From Polyporus tsugae (lineage: Eukaryota > Basidiomycota > Agaricomycetes > Polyporales > Polyporaceae): a DNA stretch of 64,000 nucleotides. The stretch lies in contig JAHRBS010000004.1 in assembly GCA_024305745.1 (NCBI GenBank), positions 558,001 through 622,000 on the forward strand. Direction: 5' to 3'. Of the stretch, positions 1 to 9,120 are shown in pieces. Below the pieces are notes generated by a model. It saw nothing but the letters and a program-made list of their open reading frames with translations. It was not told the origin of the DNA and searched no databases. Numbering within the stretch: the stretch's first letter is position 1; every line of letters begins with the position of its first letter. The position numbers and the translations under genes are program-made.

Positions 1-1157
1 ACGTACGGTCTGCAACGGAGATATTCGGGGAGCTCGTCGCATGGTCCGTCAGCACGAATCCGAGTCAGATTCTCGTGTGGAACTGGAAGACAGGCGGCAT
101 TCTGTTGGTTTGTGCTCTCCTTCCACGCAGTATTCCCCGTGCCTTACTCTTCTCATTTTTGCAGAAAACCACCCCATACGCGGCCAAGTCGTGCTTCAAG
201 TTCCTCGACGACTCTCACCTGCTTGTCTTATTTGACCAAGACTTGCGCATCTACGAGTTCTCCCCGCTGACATCCTCCTCGGGCATCCAAAACCCTCCCG
301 TGCCGCCCGCCACAATTGACAACTATCCCTGTGTCCTTCGCCTGCCTCCTTTTGCCTACGAAGCGGTCCGTTTATTGGGCCTGATGCTCTGCCTGCAGAG
401 CTCCTCGGACGGCTCTTTGACAGCGTCGTTGTTCCGCCACGACCCAAACCTGAAGATCGTGTGCATTGCGCTCAAACTGGGATCCACCGCTCGCGAGGAC
501 CTGCTCAACTGCAACTTCGAACACTACATGTTCCTCATCCCCGTCTCCGCCCTCCTCTCCCAATTTCAGCGAGCTCGCAGCTCCAGCGCCGGCCTGGACG
601 ATGCGCCCGTGCCCCGCGACGTCCCCTGGGAAGACTGGGGGCCCCCGAGCTGTCGGGTGTTCAAGACGGCTTCCATGCCAGACGCAGGGGTGTCAGGCAC
701 GAAGGTGACGATGAGCAGACGGCTGGGCTGGGAATCTGGCGGCAGACGCGCCCGATTCCTCCATCAGGTCATCGACATCAACCCCTTTGCGGTGGACGGC
801 GGCCTGGGTGTCGATCCTCCCTCGACGGCTGCCGCACCTCTCGTAGACCCGGGCGAGGGCGGCTGCATCACGGACTGCCGGTTCTTCCACGGCCCTATCC
901 GCTCTGAGATTCCGTACACCATGGCGGCGCACGAGGTATCCCTGGAGTTGGAGGCCGGGGCGGATGCGCAGCGGAATTCCGGAGGGCATGAACTGGTCGC
1001 GTTCGAGGATCAATGGATGTTTGTCGGTGTCGTCCCCTCGCGCCGTCTTCCCCGTGTTGGCGCTGACGATGTCTGCTACCAGCTGTATATGGAGCGGTCT
1101 GATCCGGCGGGACCGACTCAGTTTACTTCTACGGGCGTGCACACGCTGCAGATTTAA
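1..1157 (+). CDS. C-terminal part of an F-box-type protein (5' end outside the window)
   Basis: The reading frame is open from base 3. Exon 3..107 joins exon 165..1157 across a 57-nt GT-AG intron (108..164), and both exon lengths are multiples of three, giving 366 codons including the TAA. The start lies to the left of the window, so any F-box is not visible. The visible part opens with VWNWKTGG and continues with a DLRIYEF-like strand. It resembles the beta-rich, WD-like C-terminal halves common in Agaricomycete F-box proteins, which are thought to present substrates to SCF ubiquitin ligases. No catalytic motif is seen. The family assignment is by resemblance only; it could be another WD/propeller protein. 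Confidence 0.55.
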   Translation, partial: VRSATEIFGELVAWSVSTNPSQILVWNWKTGGILLVCALLPRSIPRALLFSFLQKTTPYAAKSCFKFLDDSHLLVLFDQDLRIYEFSPLTSSSGIQNPPVPPATIDNYPCVLRLPPFAYEAVRLLGLMLCLQSSSDGSLTASLFRHDPNLKIVCIALKLGSTAREDLLNCNFEHYMFLIPVSALLSQFQRARSSSAGLDDAPVPRDVPWEDWGPPSCRVFKTASMPDAGVSGTKVTMSRRLGWESGGRRARFLHQVIDINPFAVDGGLGVDPPSTAAAPLVDPGEGGCITDCRFFHGPIRSEIPYTMAAHEVSLELEAGADAQRNSGGHELVAFEDQWMFVGVVPSRRLPRVGADDVCYQLYMERSDPAGPTQFTSTGVHTLQI

Positions 1158-2492
1158 CTTGGCCCGCGTATCGCACCCCTTCCAACAATCTGTACGTTTT
1201 CCGTTCAGATGCAACGGTGTTCCGGAGCTGATATGACAATGTCTGGAACCAGTCATAGGATGCGTATCGCCTTGTCAAAGATACGACTCCAACACAATCC
1301 AGTCAACACTGAGAGACCGCTCGTATCGCACCGAAGCACTTGCCGCCAACCCATCCCAATCCCGCCCCCCTCACAACGACCTCCATAACCCTGCATACGA
1401 TTGTTGCGCAAGATGTATTCGTACTTCCTCTGAAGTGTCCGGATGACCGCCGACGCAGGATACAAATGTCTCCACTGGCCGCGCCATGATCGTATCTACG
1501 ACCTTGTGACTCGGAGTGAGATGTTCCAGTGAGGCACAGAATGGGTATCGCGTCATCCTGTCTCTCAGGAGTTGCGCCACGAACTGGTCGATGCTCACCA
1601 GATGTGGCACTCGCGAGTCGTCAACACTTATTCTTGAGGTGCCGCGCGGACGCGCAACAAGAAACACTCTGCGGGACGCAGCGAAGATCCGTCCGAAACA
1701 TGAGGCCGAGAGCTTCTCTGACAAGACCGTCTCTTCTGAGACCTTGAATACGAGCAGCTGCTTCAGGGCCTATCGGAAGGTTCTCGCTACTCCGATGCAT
1801 GCGTACTAGTAGTGCCAGAGGGCTCGTCAGCCTCATTCCGGAGCCAGTGCCACTGGAAGCGTATCGATCGTATACGTACACACTTTTCAAGCACATGAAG
1901 AGATCCCTGGGTCCGATAGTTGGATGGTGACAAGGCTTTCTTGTTCTCGTTGGGTCAACACAAGGTCAATATCAAAGTTATGGCCATGGGTGCCAGGCCG
2001 CGAGGGCCAGTAACTTTAGAGCCGGTGGCCGTGGGAAGGCACATTGATTCTCCGCCGCTGCCCTCAAAATGGACAAGTCCGATCCACCGTCCTCGTAACT
2101 CTTCCCTCTTCCACCATCATCACCCATCCTCTGACTCTTTCCACTCCATCCCCATATCCCCGCCTTGTCCCGCTACCTCATATCCATCTGTTTCCTTGGT
2201 TTCGGTTTTTCGGAGTCGTGGAGAATACCATTTGTTATCCACCACCCTCCACCCCGCTGCGACGACTGTTCATACGGTCTGGCGCACGTTGCCGCTGCAG
2301 TATCCCACTGCGCGTGATCCAGTCGAGCTGCCCCCGAGCTGCTCCTGTGCCGAACCCCTCGTGTGTTCGAGAAATCCGTTCGTCATCACGAAAGAGACGT
2401 TCGCAGAGAACGATACCTCTCCGAGGTTTATACCCCCCATACCACATCCCGCGCTACCCTGTGGAAGTTGCTGCTGGAGTCCTGGATCGTCC
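1158..2492. other. intergenic, no confident gene
   Basis: Several 60-160 codon open frames occur on both strands (for example 1371..1724 minus), but none shows a recognisable motif or a plausible intron chain. The last part (about 2380-2540) contains, in a frame different from the next gene, residues resembling the N-terminal helical region of the helicase family (TLWKLLLESW, ALAYAHEILR). This is discussed under the next entry. An alternative upstream start ATG for that gene is at 2069, followed by a possible donor. Confidence 0.6.
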
Positions 2493-4222
2493 ATGCCGAT
2501 GGAGATGCCCTTGCATATGCGCATGAAATCCTCCGCAGGAGGTCGTTGCGGCGGCTACGTCGCCGACGCAGTGCCAGCATTGTTCGACGGGACCATGCTG
2601 AAGGACGAGACGGACATAGACGCCGCTGTGGCTGCTGTAAGTCGCTTTCTTATCGACCCAGACACCCCTCGCGAGGAGGCAGTTGTCGCGCTCGAAGCTC
2701 CTGCGCAGCTCTTGGAGCTAGTGTTGTCTGGTAGGTATTTTGTTTCTGAATCAAGCTCGTAACTGACGTCTTCTGCTTTCTAGCTGCGAGCTGCGAGGCG
2801 TATCGAGTTCTCGTCGACGTCATCCTCGAAGGGTACCAGCGGAATCTGAAAGGCATGCTGTCTTCTCCGGCACTTAGGTTGTTGAGTCGCTTCGCTCTCT
2901 TTTATCTGTTCTTGCCATGTCCCTCTGCAACTCGGGATAGTACGTCAGATGGGATGAACAAGTTGCGCTGGCAGAATGCACAGGCTGGTACTGCGGTCCT
3001 GCGAGAACTATTGAAGTTGCGGTTTGTGAACATGCAGCCTAGTCCTATATATCGTGAGCTGAGACCTAACAGAGAGCTGCCATTCGTGATAAAGAATGCC
3101 GAGACCCAGCGTGAGCGAAAACGAGCGCGGCGAGAGAATCGCACGCCAGCTATTGACCGTGAGGTGTTTACTACGTATGGCGGAAACGTTCCACAGACAC
3201 CAGCTGAAGCGTTATCACTGATGAGAACCATCTGTGATGCCCAATGCCGCGTTTTGAAGGTATGTTCTCATCCGTATATGTATTACTCGAGCTGATGTCG
3301 GTATGCGACAGGAATATCTAGATATGTTTAGACGACCAGAAATTGCGAAGGCCATCAAGAAAGGATTCCTACGACCGCTATCGGATGTTCCAGATGAAAC
3401 GCCAAAGGAGGGCGGCATCTATTCCAACGATGAAGAGACGGTGGATCCAGCGGCGGCCTCCTCGGTGCACCCAAACAAGGCGGCTTTACTATTCGACAGC
3501 GTAGAAGGTTTGGGAGAATGGCACATCATTTTCACTCCGCGCGCTATTCGAGACCTCCGACAAGCAAGAGACGGGAAACTATTCAGCATCTTCGTGAAAA
3601 AGATCAAGTGAGCATTCGCTTTCTGTTATCTGCAACCGGCTGCTGAGACGGGGTCGACAGGGAGCTCTCCAACGGCTACTTTTCCGACGACAACCAGAAG
3701 CGTCTCATCGCTGTCGACTTGGAGGTTCCTGTCTACGAGGCGAAGATGACCGGCGATACCCGTCTGGTGGTAAGCATAGCCTACACCAACCTCACCCGTC
3801 CTCACCTTTGGCATAGTATCAAGTGGACTGCGTTAGGGAGCCTGACGGCGGAGTAAGTAGCTCTCACAGCTTCCATCCTCTCTATGCGAGCACTGACCCC
3901 TCTTCCTCCAGGTCGAGCGACAAGGTTGGTCGAAGCGACTCAACCAAGCCATCACGCTAATTCCCGCCCCTCGGCAGTCCTGAAAATCCACGGCATATAC
4001 ACGCACGCGCAAATTGACCGTCGGTTCTGGGACGCCATCCGTCGCCATCTCGGCGAGCCAAAGGGCGCAGAGTACAAGAAGCGGTACGTACATAATTCCA
4101 TCCAATCGAGTGAACCGATGCGGGATGCTCACACCTATGCCAGATGTACGTTCCGCAACGCACCGGCAAACCCGGGCAACAATGTCTTCGCTCCCGCGAT
4201 TTGGCGTCCCCGACGGATGTGA
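2493..4222 (+). CDS. short paralogue of the UvrD-like helicase N-terminal region, with a RelE/ParE-like domain but no helicase
   Basis: Exons 2493..2730, 2784..2877, 2941..3259, 3312..3607, 3661..3769, 3817..3852, 3912..3924, 3978..4083, 4144..4222 sum to 1290 nt (429 aa). The protein matches the large minus-strand gene at 9121-17012 block by block: a helical N-terminus, then a segment with GEWHIIF, KKIKELSNG, SDDNQKR, EAKMTGDTRLVYQVD and LKIHGIYTHAQ, then FRNAPANPGNNVF. It stops at TGA 4220-4222, before any Walker A motif. The RLVYQV core and the strand order resemble bacterial RelE/ParE toxins; that is inference. The 13-nt microexon 3912..3924 has an equivalent 13-nt exon in the long gene. 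About 45 codons upstream of 2545 resemble the family in another frame, so an N-terminal frameshift near 2545-2556 is likely. It may therefore be a decaying copy or a gene restarting at 2493. Confidence 0.6.
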
Positions 4223-5007
4223 CTGCCATCCCAAGACGTGGTCGTCCTGTCCCTTGCCCGACGGGTGGTCCTCGACAACGTCGTTTTTCGGTGTTGAACA
4301 ACTATGACACCAAGTTTCCATCAATTTCTCCTATTCTCCCTTTATGCATTCCTCTCCTTCAGGCCCGCCACCATCCTTTCCTTCCAATTGCCTCACTCAA
4401 TCAAGTTTCCCCGCCGTCCTGTGTTCAATTACTGTTACTGCGCCGCGCGATACCGTACCCTAACGTGTAGGCGTACTCTACTTCCGTCATCATGTTCCAT
4501 GTTCTTCGCCTCTCTTGCTGTCTCCTGGGCGTTAGCGGGTGCCGGCCCAACCCGGCGCCCCGAAGGACGGTTTTGGCGACTGTCGGGGCCACTGGCAGCT
4601 CGCATTCCTGTGCCTCCTACGGGCGGACGTAGTGACCTACGGCGGCCGGAGGCTGCAGGTTATGCCCCGCGCACCTTTCTTCGATGGACAAGGAGACCCC
4701 CGCGTTCATCTTGATATTCTTGCTCTCTTCTCTTAATATATGTTGTTCCCTGCTCATCTTCATGTGTTGCGAACAGCGACAGGCTCGACACGTTCCTCTC
4801 TTCGAGTAAAATTACTCCAATCTAACGGGTCGTCTGCGAAATCTATCTCGAGGGTAGACAAGCGATCTGCCTGTCTGGTCGTCAGGTCATTGTCTCCGGG
4901 ATGCAGGAAAATGTAGACAGCAGAGATGCGAGAGATTGATACAGACACAATAGCGATACAAATGGATCCGAACTTATATCAAACCTTCCCCTTCACTCGC
5001 TCAGCAT
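4223..5007. other. intergenic between convergent genes, nothing assigned
   Basis: This is the 3' flank of the short helicase paralogue and of SDO1, which converge here. Open frames (for example 4304..4714 plus) show low-complexity Ser/Pro/Arg translations without motifs. No continuation of the helicase homology was found after the stop at 4222. Confidence 0.6.
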
Positions 5008-6092
5008 TCAACTGCCCGCTGTGGCGGCGAACGTGAGGGTCTCTAGGCGACCGCGGCCCTTGCACTCCTTCTGCAGGAGCTCGTTGATGAGGCGGAATTG
5101 ACCGGGGTCAATGAGCAGGACCTTCGTGTGAAGCAAATCGTCAGCCTCCGCGCCCCAAGCAACCGACTATCGGCACGCACCGTCTCCCACTCGTCCCCGC
5201 CCTGCTCATCCTTCTCGACCGACTCTGCGCTCTCGAGCACCTTCTCCCTCATCCGCTCCGCGTCGGCCTTGGGCACGCTGACCTTGACGCGCATGCGCGC
5301 GCGCTGGATGGGGAGCTGCGCGTGCGCCTGGAGGAGCTTGATGCACTCGGAGACCTGCGCCTTGGCGTTTTTGCCCTGCTTGACGCTGAAGCCGGCCTCG
5401 GTCATCGCCTTGTCGATCACGCCGACGGGGTAGGGCCGCTGCGTGGCGGGGTCGACGCACTTCTCGGCGACGAGCGTGGCGATCTCGCGCCGGACGGAGG
5501 AGAGGTCGTGCTCGCGCTCCTTTTCGCCGACTTGGAGCTCGCCTTTTTGGAGGATCTGGACGGCGCGCAGAGGGTCAGCATCTGAATACTTGAGCACGCT
5601 AGGCTGAGATGGGACATGGATATGGACGGAAGGGGGGGAGGGGGCATGGCGAGCTGGGGGAACGGGGACTGGGGAACAAGGAAGTGGAAGGGAGACGCAC
5701 CTCTTTGACGATGGTGTTGGTGTCGGTGGTGTTGAACGCCTTCTTGAGCTCGTTGCTCTTGGCGAGCTCGCCCTTGGAGACGTTCACGAAGACGTTCGCG
5801 ATCTGGAGGACGTCATCGATGTCGGTCTCGACGCCGCTCCGCCATTCTTGCACCTTGTTCTTGTAGCACGCTATCTGCCGGGCGCACAGCACGTCAGCGC
5901 GGCTGCGCGAGGACTAGGAGAATGGGGATCTCGTCCGCAGCACCTCGAAGCGTTTTCCACCCTTCTTGAGCTTGACGATGGAGACGTTTGTAAGCCTGGA
6001 GGTAATGCATGGGTGAATGGGTCAGGCATCTGCGGAGAGAGCGCAGAAAGCAAATCACACTTGATCTGGTTGGAGGGTTGTTGGATTGGCAT
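5008..6092 (-). CDS. SDO1: ribosome maturation protein SBDS/SDO1
   Basis: Exons (complement) 6061..6092, 5944..5995, 5701..5874, 5181..5555, 5008..5121 total 747 nt, 248 aa, close to the usual 250. The N-terminal domain is clear ([19 protein letters not shown], then [13 protein letters not shown] and [10 protein letters not shown]). It is followed by the helical domain ([27 protein letters not shown]) and the C-terminal ferredoxin-like domain ending near ETLTFAA. The family promotes release of eIF6/Tif6 from late 60S subunits together with the GTPase EFL1, in the cytoplasm. The start is set at the ATG giving [11 protein letters not shown], which is conserved. The gene converges on the short helicase paralogue and is divergent from the BAR-SH3 gene, with 303 bp between the start codons. 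Nothing looks damaged. Confidence 0.95.
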
Positions 6093-6395
6093 CGTTGTGG
6101 ATTCACTGGCTGCGGTGTTGGTCGGCGGTGGGGATCAGGAGGAGAATGAGGACGCGGACTTGAGGGGTGAAGCCAAGGAGCTTTTTCGCTCGTCCGGAGC
6201 CGACGACTCACAAGCCATGACACAATCACTTGCCGCATTCGGAAGCTCGGCTGTGGCTGCGATCTCGAGACTGAGGCAGTTCATTCTGCCCTCCACCGCA
6301 CCCACCTTCTCCTCTTCCCCTCCGGCCTCGCGCACGAATCATACACTCTAGAGGAAACCCCTATATATACCTACGAGGACGGAGCTTAGGTCGCG

Positions 6396-8088
6396 ATGAA
6401 GGGAATCTCAAAGGCGTTCGCGCGGTACGTCCAAGTCATTTCCTTGGAGCGTGCATGAGGCCCATGCCATTGTCTTCAGGACACCGCATATGCTGACTAC
6501 CAAGGTCGGTATGTCAAAGAGTATGTTGCGTTTAGTCGTTATCATGCAATTCCCAGTGACCGATCTCCTGTGCATGTGCGTTCGCGTAACTGCCTACCCC
6601 TTTGACTCACAGAATCGAGCGACCCCGAGTTCGACGACTATGCACGCCGGTTCGAGTCGATAGAGAGGGCGACCGAGAAGCTCCTCAAGGACAGCAAGGC
6701 GTACACCGACGCCGTCACGAACCTCTTCACAAACGCGGTCGACTTTGGCCAACACTTCGCCACCGTCTTCCACCCGTTCGGGAGTGAGTACGGGCTCGAG
6801 TCCAAGCACCCGGATGCAGAACACACGATCACGAATGTGGACGGCTACGCATCCTCTTTGGAAGAAATGAAGTCGTCGGTCGTGCCGGAGCTGGAGCTGA
6901 TCGATAGCAGGATCGTCGGGCCTATCAAGGAGTTCCAGGGGATTCTGAAGGCGATCCGGAAGAGCATCACGAAGCGGGAACATAAGGTGCGTGCCCGGTT
7001 ACGATTGCGATTGTGGATATGAGGGCGCTGCCTTCGTGCTCACGACGTGTGCAGCTTGTCGATTACGATCGGTACAACAACTCCCTGACGAAACTCCGCG
7101 ACAAGAAAGAGAAGACGCTCAACGATGAGAAGAACTTGTTCAAGGTGCGTTCGCCCAACTTGCGTGCGTGTTGCCTGTCCCTGTTCCGACGCGCATATAG
7201 CTGGAGCAAGACTATGAAATCGCATCGAACGAGTACGACTTCATCAACGGCGCGATGAAGAACGAGCTGCCTCGGTTCCTGGTGCAGGCAACGCAGTTCA
7301 TCGACCCGCTGTTCCACTCGTTCTACTACATGCAGCTCAACATCTTCTACCTGATCCTGGAGAAGATGAACGGGTTCGCGGAGAACCGTTTCGACGTCTC
7401 GGTCCCCGCGGCGCAGATTGCAACCGACTACGAGGAGCGCCGGGCAGACGTGCTCGAGCGGGTCGAGGCCCTGAACATCACCCGGCGCATGATTTCCACT
7501 TGTGCGTGACTGCATCCCCGCTGCTGCATCTGATTCGTTACTTATCGTCCCCCTCCCCATGTATCCGTTCCGTCGCTAGCGCGAATGGTACAAACAAACC
7601 GCGTAGCCTCTGGCGGCGGCGGGCCCCCCTCACTCGGGCGCTCCACAACCACGTCCTCTGCAAGCTCGGTCGCCAGCCGTTCGCCCTCGACCTCGACATT
7701 CAAGAAAGCCGCGCCACCACCGCCCTCCGCGCTCTCTGCGCCGCCCCCGCCGTACACACCTCCCGCGCCAGGGTCGGCGGCGGCGGCGGCGGTAGTGGCG
7801 AAGAAGGCGCCGCCCCCGCCGCCACTGAAGCCGAAGCCGAAGCCTGCGGCGCAGTACGTGGTCGCGCTGTACGACTTTGCGGCGCAGGCGGACGGGGATT
7901 TGGAATTCAGGGCGGGGGACCGGATCGAGGTGGTGGAGCGGACGGAGAGCACGGAGGACTGGTGGACGGGGAAGCTGGGTGGGCGGCAGGGGGTGTTCCC
8001 AGGTGAGCAGATCGGTGTCGGGGACTCCGAGATGGATGGATGGGGGCTGACGCGTGTGTGCACAGGCAACTACGTACAAGACACGTGA
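6396..8088 (+). CDS. BAR and SH3 domain protein, amphiphysin/Rvs167/Hob1 type
   Basis: Exons 6396..6424, 6480..6520, 6613..6986, 7055..7144, 7201..7501, 7580..8002, 8066..8088 sum to 1281 nt, 426 aa. Residues about 1-265 form a BAR domain (MKGISKAFARTPHM start, KLLKDSKAYTDAVTNLF, RDKKEKTLNDEKNLFKLEQDYE, FYYMQLNIFYLILEKM). A linker of about 100 residues follows, rich in Ser, Pro and Ala with polyproline runs. The C-terminal SH3 domain has ALYDF, the EDWW pair, and a PGNYV end split by the last intron. Family role: homo- or heterodimeric sensing of membrane curvature at endocytic sites, with actin-linked scission. It is an orthologue candidate of S. pombe Hob1 and yeast Rvs167. The GC-rich linker produces long antisense open frames that are not genes. 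Confidence 0.92.
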
Positions 8089-9120
8089 GCTCGAGATTGA
8101 GGGCTTCGGGAGTTTTGTGTGAGGAGGTGAGGTGAAGGGACGTGGACGTGGACGGCGACTGCGACAGGGTGCAGCAGCGACAGTTATGCGAAGACTTGTG
8201 CCAGTGGACTTTGGTGTATGATCTGGTTATGCGTCGTGGCGGTTTGGCTTACCTGGATATCCTGTTTGGTGGCTATTGTGGTGCCGAGGGGTAGAGAGGA
8301 AGATCGGTTCACTGTTGTTTCGTTCTTTGGGAATGCAAGCATGATGTTGGTGTGCTCAGTGTCTTCTTTGAGGCCGTCATTATCGCAGGACCTCAGGTGA
8401 GTGGTTGGGCATATTGGAAATTGTCTGACGCGGTTCGGACGTGTGTCCACTGTCCAGGGCTCAAGCGCTCATGGGTTACGCGTCCGGTTTGTTCTAACTC
8501 TGAATCTGTCCTGATATGCATGGGTATTCTGACTTCGTTCGTTCTCGTTTTGTTATATAGACACCTTTTTTTCCGAAACATTCATTGAGAGTCTATGGGG
8601 ACGCTCAACGTCCGCGATGATGGCTTGACTGCACAATGATTCCTACTACCTCCTGCCCCCTGTCGAGGTCGGGGCCTGATGTGTCCACGCTTGGTGCACC
8701 CGAAAGGCCGACCATAAAGGAGAGTCATCGGGTTGTACAGATTGCTGCAAGAGAACGAGGGGGCCGAGGAGGATACGAGTACAGGAGGAGAGCGACGACG
8801 ATTCCAAGCGATGTTCGTACAGAGCAACTAAGGTCCAGACGGGACATATGGTGGAAAGCTTACACGAGGTACGTAGGGAAAGCGAACGATGACGGGGAAT
8901 GGGCGGTAACTGATGACAGCATAGCACGAGACACAACATAGCACGAGACAGCAAGATACGAGAACCATGCGAGACGAGACGGGATGCAAGGATATGAAGA
9001 GTGGACGAGTACGGAGTCACGACCTGCGGTATGACACAACCAATGACGGCACCACGGCACGGGGGGGGCGAGGAGAAGGACGGTGGACATCGTCGGTCTT
9101 CGCGCTCGAGCCTTGGCCCT
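8089..9120. other. intergenic between convergent genes, nothing assigned
   Basis: This 1-kb region lies between the ends of the BAR-SH3 gene and the large helicase gene. Open frames on both strands (for example 8646..9182 minus and 8967..9308 plus) lack motifs. A short near-repeat (agcacgagacaacata-like units) occurs near 8930-8950. Confidence 0.5.

Noticed and set aside
1371..1724. 117-codon minus-strand frame
   Set aside because: No motif, no splice partners, overlapping frames on the other strand; insufficient support.
7542..8079. Pro/Arg-rich frames on the minus strand
   Set aside because: Antisense to the proline-rich linker and SH3 domain of the BAR protein; compositional artefact.
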